NCBI RefSeq assembly: GCF_009811755.1
Contig: NZ_BLIV01000007.1
Location: forward strand, 1 to 64,000
Source: Roseobacter cerasinus
Lineage (GTDB): Bacteria; Pseudomonadota; Alphaproteobacteria; Rhodobacterales; Rhodobacteraceae
Length of the DNA stretch: 64,000 nucleotides
Reading direction: 5' to 3'
Positions 31,709 to 39,498 of this stretch are shown piece after piece (within the stretch, counting starts at the first letter, position 1; each line of letters opens with the position of its first letter). The notes beneath the pieces were generated by a model. That model made no database searches. It was not told where the DNA came from and worked only from the letters and a program-made list of their open reading frames with translations. The translations under genes were made by a program, and so were the position numbers.

Positions 31709-32122
31709 GATGGGTACCCTTTTCGTCCTGTCGGTCGAGGTGCGCCAACCAAAGGGATGTCACAGCGGAATAGATCGGGTGCGTCAGCTGATCCTTTGGC
31801 GCGGTCGCACTGCAACCGTGGGGGTCAAATCCTGGTGTCGTCTCACGTCGTGCAGAGCAGTTTAAGATGTTGCCATAGCCTGTCCAGCCTGTCGCCGCCG
31901 GGTCGCAGACTTTCGCCACTGGCGCGCTCGCGTGCCGATTCTTCAGGCAAACCCTTCGCGAATGGCATTCGCGAAGTTCTTTGCGCGCTGGCGCAGGCGG
32001 CCTTCTGGGCAACGGCGACACCCTGATAGCAAACTCCCAGTCATTCGACGCTCGGATTTTTTGGCAAGGCCGTGCCTCGGACCACCGGACCCGGTGCGGC
32101 CAGACAGATGGAGATCGCAGTC
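31709..32122. other. 414-bp divergent control region of the biosynthetic cluster
   Basis: Spacer between the LytTR gene (minus) and the carrier-protein gene (plus). It contains a perfect 23-bp palindrome at 31954-31976 and a tandem 9-bp direct repeat AGCCTGTCC/AGCCTGTCG at 31877-31894. I see no convincing gene in it; the open frames lack family similarity. A GGAG at 32110 serves the carrier-protein start. Confidence 0.6.
31954..31976. promoter_or_regulatory. perfect 23-bp palindrome, candidate operator
   Basis: CTTCGCGAATG, one central G, then CATTCGCGAAG: 11-base arms with no mismatch. It is 147 bp before the carrier-protein start and 246 bp before the LytTR start, between two divergent transcripts, and no T-tract follows. 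A dimeric helix-turn-helix type regulator would fit such symmetry better than LytTR, which prefers direct repeats. Confidence 0.6.
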
Positions 32123-32485
32123 ATGTGCATTCAGAAGATCAAATCAATTACCGCGGATATCCTCTTTCTCGACGACCCGGCCGAGATTGAGGATGCCAAG
32201 CCCTTCGAAGATATCGGGTTCACATCCATCGACTTCATCGATCTGTGTTATGAATTGCAGCAGCAGATCGACCCGCGCATCAAGCCAGAGGAGTTGTGGC
32301 CGGTCAATCACTTCTCGACCGATCCCACGCTCTTTGCCGATGGCAAATGGACAAAAACGGGCTGGTCTCGGGTTCAGACGGCGCTGGACATTGAGGCAGA
32401 TGACCCGCTGCCACCGCAGCAGTTGACCCGGTACTGGACGCCTGCCTTCTGCGCCAAACAGGTCGAGGCTGTGATCGGTGGCTAG
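32123..32485 (+). CDS. acyl carrier protein
   Basis: A 120-residue carrier protein. Its four-helix core occupies the first ~65 residues, with the attachment site Ser35 in FEDIGFTSIDFIDL followed by a YELQQQ helix. The C-terminal ~55 residues (around the phrases WTKTGWSRVQTALD and LTRYWTPAFC) form an extension absent from ordinary AcpP. It would hold the growing acyl chain of the cluster. I start at ATG 32123 behind GGAG; an ATG at 32108 is also in frame. Its stop overlaps the next gene by 8 bp. Confidence 0.85.
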   Translation: MCIQKIKSITADILFLDDPAEIEDAKPFEDIGFTSIDFIDLCYELQQQIDPRIKPEELWPVNHFSTDPTLFADGKWTKTGWSRVQTALDIEADDPLPPQQLTRYWTPAFCAKQVEAVIGG

Positions 32486-33614
32486 GGTTTTTGTCACAGG
32501 TGTCGGCATCGATGATGCCTGGGCGCGGGCGCACGCGGCCTTTGACGGGCAGGCCGCGCCAGCGACCCCCGACGGGCGGCAGGATGCGCGTAAGGTGCGG
32601 TTGCCCAAAGCACTGGCGGCCCGCGTGGCCCGGGAAGACCGTGCGATTCTGACGGATATCACCATCCGGGGCCTGATGGCAGCATCCCACGCGATGGAGA
32701 TGGCCGAGGGCTCCTCGCCTTTCCCGGATGAGATCAAACAGGTCTTCACGGTGTTCACCAACACGGAAACCGTGCGCGACTTTCATGAAGTGCTCGATGC
32801 CTTCCGCAAAGCCCGCGCGCCGGGCATCGACAGTGCCGCGCTTTACCACCGGCTTGGCGAGGTGGCCGAGACAACGCATCCGTTGCGGTTGTTCCGCAAG
32901 CTGCCCACCAACACGTTGTACCATCTGTCAAAGCTGTTCGGGCTGACGGGCGGCGGCTATCCGCTGCGCCGGATGTCGCTGGGGGGGCTGACCCTCGTTG
33001 AAGAGGCGTTTTACCGCCTGGAAGCCGCTGACGCCGGTGCCGCGCTGCTGTGTGCCTCCGGCGATATGCTGAGCGCCGAGAACTACGACGCCTTCCGCAA
33101 GATGGGCCTTTTGGCTGATCCCGAGCAGGGCGGCGAGGGGGTTTATCCGGTCAATGGCACCGCAAGCCTTGTGCTTGAGACCGAGGCGACGCTGGCGCGC
33201 ACTGGTCATCGCGCTCTGGCCGAGATCACCTTTGTGCGGACGCGATTCAGCACCGATATGTTCACCGGGGCTGAGGACTGGGCCGCGTTGCATCGCGGGT
33301 TACGGGCCGCGCAGGATGGGTCGGATACGCCGGTTGTGGCGCTCTATGACAATGGGGCGGGCCGTCTGCGCGAGGCGGAGATTGCCGCCTTGCAGCAGGG
33401 TATGCCTGAGGCTGAGACCCGTAGCTACAAACGGCAGATCGGTTATTCGGCGGGCGCAAGCGCGCTGGCGGACGTCATTGCAGCGCTGCATGATGGCACC
33501 ATTGCCTGCGGACGCAGCGTTGTGGTGCAGGGCACCGGCGCAGGGACGGGCTGCGGCGTGATCGCGCTGCGCAAAACGGCCTGCCTGGCCAAAGCCGCGC
33601 AGGTGGCGGCATGA
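32478..33614 (+). CDS. degenerate ketosynthase, chain-length-factor-like
   Basis: A 378-residue thiolase-fold protein resembling beta-ketoacyl synthases but without their catalytic residues. By hand alignment the active Cys becomes Ser167 (RRMSLGGLT), the first His region is YDNGAGRL instead of NAHGTGT, and the second His region is KRQIGYSAGAS instead of a GH motif. This pattern is that of chain-length factors (KS-beta) which pair with an active KS and shape chain length in type II polyketide synthases. GTG start at 32478; its stop overlaps the active KS start (ATGA), as KS/CLF pairs often do. Confidence 0.85.
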   Translation: MARVFVTGVGIDDAWARAHAAFDGQAAPATPDGRQDARKVRLPKALAARVAREDRAILTDITIRGLMAASHAMEMAEGSSPFPDEIKQVFTVFTNTETVRDFHEVLDAFRKARAPGIDSAALYHRLGEVAETTHPLRLFRKLPTNTLYHLSKLFGLTGGGYPLRRMSLGGLTLVEEAFYRLEAADAGAALLCASGDMLSAENYDAFRKMGLLADPEQGGEGVYPVNGTASLVLETEATLARTGHRALAEITFVRTRFSTDMFTGAEDWAALHRGLRAAQDGSDTPVVALYDNGAGRLREAEIAALQQGMPEAETRSYKRQIGYSAGASALADVIAALHDGTIACGRSVVVQGTGAGTGCGVIALRKTACLAKAAQVAA

Positions 33615-34876
33615 GCAGCCGGGTTTTTGTCACCGCCTATGGCGCCTCAACGCCGTTGGGTGCGACGGGCGATGAGATCACCACAGCCCTGCGCGACGGT
33701 TGCTCCGGTATCCGCGCGATCGAGAAGTATGACACCGCCTCCTTTCGCAGCAAATATGCCGGTGTGCCGGAAGAGGGCAACGCCGCGATCCGCTGGCCCT
33801 CTGATGCGCGCAGATGCGGTGATCTGTTTTACACCGATCTCGCCATGCAGCGCCTCATCGCGTCGATGTCCGACGCTGGGTCTGTTGACGATATGGAGCG
33901 GGTCGGTGTGTTTCTGGGGGTGGACGAGCCGGTTCTGGATATCTGCCAGACGCTCGATTTTGCCACCTCCCTTCGGCCTGACCCGGTGGGTCCCGGATAT
34001 GAAAATCTTGATGAGGCCATCGAGACGCATTTCCGCCTGACTGACTTTCTGACGTTTGACCCGTCCAATGCGCTGCGCCGCATTCACCGCGTCTTGCCGT
34101 TTCGCGGGCCGGGGATGATCCACACGGGGCTGTGCTCTGCGTCGCTGCAAAGCCTGGGCGCTGCGTTCCAGAGCATTCGCAGCGGACGGATTGACCGCGC
34201 CATCGTCGGCGGGGTGTCTGCAAAGGTGACGCCCGAGCACTACATCGGTCTGGAAGCCGTGGATGTGATCGCAACCGACGACCGGTTGCAGCCGGACTGC
34301 CTGTCGCGCCCCTTTGACAGCCGCCGCTCCGGCTATGTTCCGGCTGAGGGGGCGATCCTCTTTCTGCTCGAAAGTGCAGAGGCCGCCAGGGCGCGCCAGG
34401 CAGACCCGTTGATGGAAGTCTCGGGCTATGGCTCGGCGCTCAATGCCAATCACGTGGTCAAGCCGCACCCCACGTCCGAGGAGATGGTTGCCGCCATGTG
34501 CAGGGCGCTCAAGGACGCCGACATCGCGCCTGAGCATATCGGGCTGGTTAACGCGCATGGCACCTCCACCCAGTTGAACGACAAGCACGAGGCGGACGCG
34601 ATCAACCGGGTATTGCCGCACCGCGTGCCGGTCACGGCCAACAAGTCCTTGCACGGCCATCTGATCGCGGCGGCCGGTGCGATGGAGACGCTGAATACGC
34701 TGCTGTCGTTTCAAGCGGGTATCATCCCCGGCACCCGCAATCTGGACGACCGGGATGCCGCCTGCGACGTCGATGCGGTGCCGGAGACACGCGATGCGCA
34801 GGTCGATCACTGCCTGAAGAATTCCTTTGGGATGGGCGGCTTGGCCGCCTCTGTCGTGCTGAGCCGCTGCGCATGA
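33611..34876 (+). CDS. beta-ketoacyl-[acyl-carrier-protein] synthase (KS-alpha)
   Basis: A 421-residue FabF-like condensing enzyme with an intact triad: Cys175 (TGLCSASLQ), His316 (NAHGTSTQLND) and His350 (NKSLHGHLIAAAGAME), with Lys345. It would elongate the carrier-bound chain with malonyl units. Tandem arrangement with the degenerate KS-like gene identifies the pair as a KS/CLF heterodimer typical of type II polyketide and aryl-polyene systems. It differs from housekeeping FabF in its insert around residues 105-165 and in its neighbourhood. Confidence 0.93.
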   Translation: MSSRVFVTAYGASTPLGATGDEITTALRDGCSGIRAIEKYDTASFRSKYAGVPEEGNAAIRWPSDARRCGDLFYTDLAMQRLIASMSDAGSVDDMERVGVFLGVDEPVLDICQTLDFATSLRPDPVGPGYENLDEAIETHFRLTDFLTFDPSNALRRIHRVLPFRGPGMIHTGLCSASLQSLGAAFQSIRSGRIDRAIVGGVSAKVTPEHYIGLEAVDVIATDDRLQPDCLSRPFDSRRSGYVPAEGAILFLLESAEAARARQADPLMEVSGYGSALNANHVVKPHPTSEEMVAAMCRALKDADIAPEHIGLVNAHGTSTQLNDKHEADAINRVLPHRVPVTANKSLHGHLIAAAGAMETLNTLLSFQAGIIPGTRNLDDRDAACDVDAVPETRDAQVDHCLKNSFGMGGLAASVVLSRCA

Positions 34877-34893
34877 CCCAAGGGAGACAGAAT

Positions 34894-36132
34894 ATGCAGC
34901 ACTCCGGCTTTGATGCACAGAAATTCAACGCCATGATTGGTGCCTATCAAGCAGCGGGTTATCCCTTTGATCTGGCTCCTGTGCAGAGCTACGAGGACTT
35001 CACCGCCACCTATGCGCCCTCGACCAAGGCCGATCTGCGCAAGATGAGCGATGCGCTGGTCGCCGGTGGCCATTTGACGGGGTGCTATGTGGTTGCCACC
35101 TCTGGCTCGACCGAGCCACCGGTGATCATGGGCAGCCGCATCCTGCATGGCGCGACGGAGGACAGCTATCCCTACCAGGCGCGCCAGTTGCTGGAAGAGC
35201 ATATCTTCGGGTCCGGCGACATCGCCGCCAACCTGCTGACGCCGGGCTGTTTCGGGCAAAACTACGAAGGGATGTCGCGCGTGCTGGAGGCCGTGGGCGC
35301 CACCATCCTGCCCGTAGGCCGGATGGAGACCATGGATGATCCGGCAACTCTGCTGGAGCTTTTGTCGACCTTTGGCGTGAACACACTTGTTGGCTCTCCG
35401 ACCGGGATCATTCAGCTGGCACATCTGGCCGAAACCCGTGGCGTTGCCTTGCCCGTGCGCAAGGTTGTCTTCATGGGCGAAGCCTTCCACGCTTCCAAAC
35501 GCAGCTACCTGCGTGAGGTCTGGCCCGGCTGCGACATTTACAGCGTCTATGGCGCCTCCGAACTGGGCTTCGTGGGCGTGAACACGCCTACCCAGGCAGA
35601 GCGGGAGCATATAATCCTGAGCCAATGGTTCTTTTTCGAGGTGGACGCAGATGGCGCGCTGCTGGTCACGGACCTGAAGTCGCCCATGCTGCCCATTCTG
35701 CGCTACAGGATCGGTGACCGTGCCCAGCTGGTGGCGCATGAGGCTGGTCCGCGTCTGCGGCTTGACGGGCGCTGCGACAGCAATTTCAGCCTTGGCGGCG
35801 CGCGCGTCGGTGTCGGGCAGATCCGCCGTCGTCTGGAAACGCAGGGCTGCTTGGTTGACGATCTGCAGATCACCCTCTCCACCGATGCTCTTGGCCGTGA
35901 CGTCCTGCAGCTGGCCTGCACCGGCCTTGACGCGCCCTTTGCCGCACGCTGTGAAAGTGCGGTGCTGGGCATTCCGGCGATTGCCGCCGCAGTGGGGCGG
36001 GGCGTCTGCAGTCTGCACCTGACCGGCGCAGCGGAGCGTCATCACACGGCGCGCGGGAAGACGCCGCTGCTGCACGACCGACGCGAGACGCACCGTGAAA
36101 TGGCCCTGCAATCCACCGGAACAGACGCATGA
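34894..36132 (+). CDS. PaaK-like adenylate-forming ligase (first copy)
   Basis: A 412-residue member of the adenylate-forming superfamily, closest in style to phenylacetate-CoA ligase. The P-loop-like VVATSGSTEPPVI lies near residues 68-80, the A5-type YGASELGF near 219, and LRYRIGD near 270. It would activate a carboxylic acid, maybe the starter or the amine-partner acid, for transfer to the carrier protein or CoA. The chosen ATG 34894 follows AAGGGAGA; an ATG at 34873 overlapping the KS stop is the alternative. The second copy is at 41723; the two are paralogues. Confidence 0.82.
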   Translation: MQHSGFDAQKFNAMIGAYQAAGYPFDLAPVQSYEDFTATYAPSTKADLRKMSDALVAGGHLTGCYVVATSGSTEPPVIMGSRILHGATEDSYPYQARQLLEEHIFGSGDIAANLLTPGCFGQNYEGMSRVLEAVGATILPVGRMETMDDPATLLELLSTFGVNTLVGSPTGIIQLAHLAETRGVALPVRKVVFMGEAFHASKRSYLREVWPGCDIYSVYGASELGFVGVNTPTQAEREHIILSQWFFFEVDADGALLVTDLKSPMLPILRYRIGDRAQLVAHEAGPRLRLDGRCDSNFSLGGARVGVGQIRRRLETQGCLVDDLQITLSTDALGRDVLQLACTGLDAPFAARCESAVLGIPAIAAAVGRGVCSLHLTGAAERHHTARGKTPLLHDRRETHREMALQSTGTDA

Positions 36133-36938
36133 TAGCCTCTGTCCAGGACAGAATTCCCGATCTGCTGCCGCTGATGCAGGTGCCGAAGGAACGGGCCTAT
36201 GCCACGCAGCTCTACAGGCACTATCGCGCCGTCTTTCAGCAGATCGAGCAAGCCACGCGCCAAAACCTGCCTCTAACGCTGTCTGATCCGCATGTGAGCG
36301 ATCTGTCAGCGCGCACGCAGTCGATGATGCTTGATCTGGAGTGGATGTTTGAGCGCCTGATGCAGGAGTACGCCAACGCCCCCGATGCGTTCTCTGCGGC
36401 GGAGCAGGGGCCCTTGGGTGAGATGACGGGGTTTTTTCGCAAGATCTACCGCAAGGTCGCGCGGGAGGAGCTGCGCCAGCTTGCCCTGTCACCAAAGAGC
36501 CGCGTGTGCCAGGTTGGGGCGGGGCCGATGCCGCTCAGCCTTGCGCAGTATCACCGCGTGACAGGGGCCGAGATTGCGGGCATCGATATCGCCCCCACGG
36601 CCGTGGCGCAGGCGCAAACCTTCTTTGCCCGACTGGGGATCTCCGGCGCTGATGTCCAGCTCGCGGATGGCAGCGTGTTTGACTATGCGCCCTACGATGT
36701 GGTCCTGATCGCGGCGACAGCCGCGCCGAAAGAGGCGATCTTGTCGCGTATTCTGGCCACCAACTCCAATCCGGATCTGTGTATCGTGAACCGGGACACC
36801 GGCGGCTGGAATGCATTGATCTACCGCCCCAATCCGCTGCCCGCGACGGATGCGATCACACCCGACTGGGCCGTCACCGCGCAGCCGATCACCAGCACCG
36901 GCTACCACCGGTCCGGGGCAGGGGGGCTGCATGCTTGA
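36129..36938 (+). CDS. nicotianamine-synthase-like SAM-dependent enzyme
   Basis: A 269-residue protein: helical N-terminal domain (~1-120) and a Rossmann-type SAM-binding domain with CQVGAGPMPLSLAQY near residues 134-148, IAGIDIAPTAVAQAQ and APYDVVLIAATAAPKEAIL. The VGAGPMPLS motif and the two-domain layout resemble nicotianamine synthase (FIGSGPLPLTS in plants), which transfers the aminocarboxypropyl arm of SAM to an amine, and bacterial CntL relatives. An ordinary methyltransferase cannot be excluded. Start overlaps the ligase stop (ATGA). No opine dehydrogenase, the usual metallophore partner, is nearby. Confidence 0.7.
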   Translation: MIASVQDRIPDLLPLMQVPKERAYATQLYRHYRAVFQQIEQATRQNLPLTLSDPHVSDLSARTQSMMLDLEWMFERLMQEYANAPDAFSAAEQGPLGEMTGFFRKIYRKVAREELRQLALSPKSRVCQVGAGPMPLSLAQYHRVTGAEIAGIDIAPTAVAQAQTFFARLGISGADVQLADGSVFDYAPYDVVLIAATAAPKEAILSRILATNSNPDLCIVNRDTGGWNALIYRPNPLPATDAITPDWAVTAQPITSTGYHRSGAGGLHA

Positions 36939-37458
36939 AGCGCTCAGACATACGCCGAACTGGGTCTATCTGGTGTTCTTTCTGGTGCTTCACTACGGGG
37001 TGATGCAGTGTTTCTCTGCTCGCATCAAACCCCGCAGACTGTTGACGATGCCGCTGATTTTCCTCGGCTGGTCGGCCTACGCCACCTTCGCGGCAGCCCA
37101 GGCGCCTTGGATCAGCCTGAGCGTCTGGGGCGGCAGTGTTTGCGGTGCAAGCCTGATTGGACTGTGGCTGGGACGGCGCGCAGGTGCGTCGTTTCACGCC
37201 GACGATGGCGTATTGGATATCCCCGGGTCAAAGACGCCGCTTGTGATCTCACTGCTGTTTTTCGGCTGCAGCTACTGGTTCGGCTATACTGCGGCCACCG
37301 CACCGGATGTCGCCGCTGACCTCGGCTTCCAACTGACCCGGACCTTGGCCACGGCAAGCTGCATTGGCCTCTTTGTCGGGCGGGCGGCCTATCTCTATGC
37401 CCTGTCGTTGGGCGGGCGCTGGACCGGGCCGCGGGTCGACCCGCTGAGGTTGGTCTAG
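36931..37458 (+). CDS. small integral membrane protein of the biosynthetic cluster
   Basis: A 175-residue protein with about five hydrophobic helices (VYLVFFLVLHYGVMQCF near 13-29, MPLIFLGWSAYATFAAA near 41-57, SVWGGSVCGASLIGLWLG, PLVISLLFFGCSYWFGYT and a last one near 145-162). I recognise it only loosely as like DUF6622-type membrane proteins. It overlaps the previous stop by 8 bp and is 2 bp from the next gene, so it belongs to the operon. Roles in transport or membrane docking of the pathway are possible but unsupported. Confidence 0.7.
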   Translation: MLEALRHTPNWVYLVFFLVLHYGVMQCFSARIKPRRLLTMPLIFLGWSAYATFAAAQAPWISLSVWGGSVCGASLIGLWLGRRAGASFHADDGVLDIPGSKTPLVISLLFFGCSYWFGYTAATAPDVAADLGFQLTRTLATASCIGLFVGRAAYLYALSLGGRWTGPRVDPLRLV

Positions 37459-37460
37459 CC

Positions 37461-37880
37461 ATGGGCCTTGCGATCCAAAAGACCGTTCCCATGCCCATGC
37501 AGAAGAGCAAGCCTGATTTTCTGGATCTCTGCGGGGATGTGCCGCCGCCCACTGGCCACCGGGGAATGGTGCAGGTTGATGCCCAAGTCATTACCGCACT
37601 GATGGAAGACTACCCAGCTGATGTATTGTTCATCGAGATGTTGCACCAGTTTGCCGTCCGCTGCGCGCGCCATGTGTTGCCAGAAGGGCGCGCGCGGTTG
37701 CTGCCGGTGTCTATAGCCCGGCTGCGGCTGATGCCGCTGACAGGGCCTGTCACGCTGCGCGCACGGGTCTTTCCAGAAGGCAGGGTGGTGTCGGTGGTGA
37801 TTGGTGGCCGCTTTGCGGAGGGCCCCTGGCAGCCCCTCGCGATGGTGCGTGTGGCGCCTGTTCCGGTCGGTGCAACCTGA
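37461..37880 (+). CDS. ApeP-like hotdog dehydratase subunit
   Basis: A 139-residue single-hotdog protein. PPPTGHRGMVQVDAQV near 28-43 resembles the PHR-x-M-x-L-L-D opening of ApeP-type dehydratases, and FIEMLHQFAVRCARHVL (Glu59) matches the FabZ/ApeP helix IEALAQ that carries the catalytic acid. The HFPG segment supplying the catalytic His of FabZ is absent. It probably pairs with the product of 38430, which has HFPG but lacks the acid. Dehydration of 3-hydroxyacyl-carrier-protein intermediates is the inferred role. Starts 2 bp after the membrane protein. Confidence 0.68.
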   Translation: MGLAIQKTVPMPMQKSKPDFLDLCGDVPPPTGHRGMVQVDAQVITALMEDYPADVLFIEMLHQFAVRCARHVLPEGRARLLPVSIARLRLMPLTGPVTLRARVFPEGRVVSVVIGGRFAEGPWQPLAMVRVAPVPVGAT

Positions 37881-38437
37881 TGCCGGGGATCGTCATCTCC
37901 ATGCTGCCGTGGCTGATGTTCCCGCCGCTGCTCGACTGGACGGATCAGAACGTGTTTAAAGCGGCCTTGGTGGCACTGGTGGTCAGCTTGTGCCTGTCGG
38001 GGCGACGGCTTTTGCAGGGTTATGCGGCGGATTGGACGGTGGTGGGCAGTATGGCGCTGATTGCGACACTCAGCCTCTCGTCCGCGCAGGACGTTGTGCG
38101 CGCCCATTGGCCATTGATCATGCCCTTTGGGCTCACCTGTATGTGCTGGACGTCCATCGCCCTGCGCCGCCCTTTCACCATTCCCTACGCAAAGGCCGAG
38201 ACACCATCCGACCATTGGGACAGCCCGATCTTTCTGCAGATCAACATGTGGATCAGTGCGATCTGGGGCACGTGTTTCGGCCTTGCATTGGTTGCCAGCC
38301 TGCTGGCCGCCGCCTTTCATCCGCTCTGGCCGATTTTCCTCATCGCGAAGTACCTTCTGATCCTCTCGGCGATGGTTTTGTCGCGCCTGTTTCCCGATTT
38401 TTACATCGCTCGTCTGGAGGCCAAAGCCGATGCATGA
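37880..38437 (+). CDS. second small integral membrane protein of the cluster
   Basis: A 185-residue protein with about five membrane helices (residues ~5-20, 26-42, 52-66, 75-92, 125-150, 153-172) and a polar loop containing RRPFTIPYAKAETPSDHWDSP. That loop phrase occurs in small uncharacterised bacterial membrane proteins. Its stop overlaps the following hotdog gene by 8 bp, and its start shares a base with the previous stop. Function unknown; an export or scaffold role is conjecture. Confidence 0.72.
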   Translation: MPGIVISMLPWLMFPPLLDWTDQNVFKAALVALVVSLCLSGRRLLQGYAADWTVVGSMALIATLSLSSAQDVVRAHWPLIMPFGLTCMCWTSIALRRPFTIPYAKAETPSDHWDSPIFLQINMWISAIWGTCFGLALVASLLAAAFHPLWPIFLIAKYLLILSAMVLSRLFPDFYIARLEAKADA

Positions 38438-38768
38438 GCCCATGTTTCAGTCAGCTGGCACCGAAAACAGCGGCTCCGCCATGCGCATCCGGGAGGATCA
38501 CCCGGTGTTCGAGATGCATTTCCCCGGCTTTCCTGTGGTGCCCGGTTCGATGACCGTCGCCATGGTCCTGCAGCGCATCGGGCAGATGGTCGGCGCGCGC
38601 GTTCATCTCGTCTCCGCCAGCTTTCTGGCACCGGTCCGACCGAACGGTGAGCCAGTGACGCTCAAGACAAGTGCCAGCGCTGGCGGGCTGCGGTTCCGCC
38701 TCATGCAGGGTGCGCACACGGTCTGCCGGGGTGCCGTATGCACGGATGCGGGCAACGGCCATGGCTGA
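38430..38768 (+). CDS. ApeI/FabZ-like hotdog dehydratase subunit
   Basis: A 112-residue single-hotdog protein. REDHPVFEMHFPGFPVVPGSM carries the FabZ-type HFPGxPxxPG motif with His30, but the helix after it reads SMTVAMVLQ where FabZ has the catalytic Glu (alanine here). It lacks a full active site alone and likely needs the Glu59 of the hotdog protein at 37461. The rest (SASFLAPVRPNGEPVTLK) follows FabZ/ApeI. The gene sits between a membrane protein and the ketoreductase, overlapping both by 8 bp. Confidence 0.78.
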   Translation: MHEPMFQSAGTENSGSAMRIREDHPVFEMHFPGFPVVPGSMTVAMVLQRIGQMVGARVHLVSASFLAPVRPNGEPVTLKTSASAGGLRFRLMQGAHTVCRGAVCTDAGNGHG

Positions 38769-39480
38769 TCTTGCGATTGTCACCGGCGGAACACGCGGCA
38801 TCGGGCGTCAGGTTGCGATCACGCTGGCCGAGGCTGGCTTTGAAGTGATTGCCACCTACCGCTCAAACGAGAACGCCGCCCAAGCGCTGGTGGCGGATGG
38901 AGGAGGGCAAATCTCGGCCACCGCCGTTGACGGGGCTGATCCAAAGGCGATCACGGCCTTTGCGCAGACAGTTTTGGAGCGCGCCACACCTGCGGTCCTG
39001 GTCAACAACGCGGGGGTGACCGGCGATGGCTTGTTTCTTAACAGCGATGCGCAGCAGATCGCGGACATCATGCAGATCAACTTCGGCAGTGTTCTGGGCT
39101 ATTGCGCCGCTTTTGCCCCGGCGATGACCGCCGCACGGCGCGGAGACATCATCAACATCAGCTCGGTTGCGGCGACGAAGGTCAAGGATGGCAACATCGC
39201 CTATGGCTGCGCCAAGGCGGCCATCGATCGCCTGACGCTGGGGCTGGCCAATGAGACGGCGCGTTTTGGTGTGCGGGTGAATGCCGTCGCGCCAGGCTTT
39301 GTCGAGACCGAGATGTTCCGCGCTTTCGCAGGTGACAACACGAACGCCATCAAACGCGCCATTCCGGGGCGGCGCATCCTGCAACCCGATGAGATTGCCC
39401 AGATGGTGCTGGCCCTTGCCACGCGGCAGATCAGCACCACGGGCACCATCCTGCGGGTCGGCAATGGCGAGAATATTTGA
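38761..39480 (+). CDS. FabG-like 3-oxoacyl-ACP reductase (SDR)
   Basis: A 239-residue classical short-chain dehydrogenase. The NADP site is VTGGTRGIGRQ (residues 7-17), NNAG follows near 78, and the catalytic Ser-Tyr-Lys appears as ISSVAATK... with AYGCAKAA, the Asn in INFGS. PGFVETEM near 177 is the usual FabG phrase. It would reduce the beta-keto group in each elongation cycle, before the split hotdog pair dehydrates it. ATG 38761 overlaps the previous stop; the upstream frame extension is not supported. Confidence 0.92.
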   Translation: MADLAIVTGGTRGIGRQVAITLAEAGFEVIATYRSNENAAQALVADGGGQISATAVDGADPKAITAFAQTVLERATPAVLVNNAGVTGDGLFLNSDAQQIADIMQINFGSVLGYCAAFAPAMTAARRGDIINISSVAATKVKDGNIAYGCAKAAIDRLTLGLANETARFGVRVNAVAPGFVETEMFRAFAGDNTNAIKRAIPGRRILQPDEIAQMVLALATRQISTTGTILRVGNGENI

Positions 39481-39498
39481 AGACTTGGAGGCAGAAGC

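Noticed and set aside
34807..36495. Long antisense frame over the PaaK-like ligase and NAS-like genes
   Set aside because: Shadow of sense genes with good motifs; the antisense protein is Arg/Gln-rich without domains.
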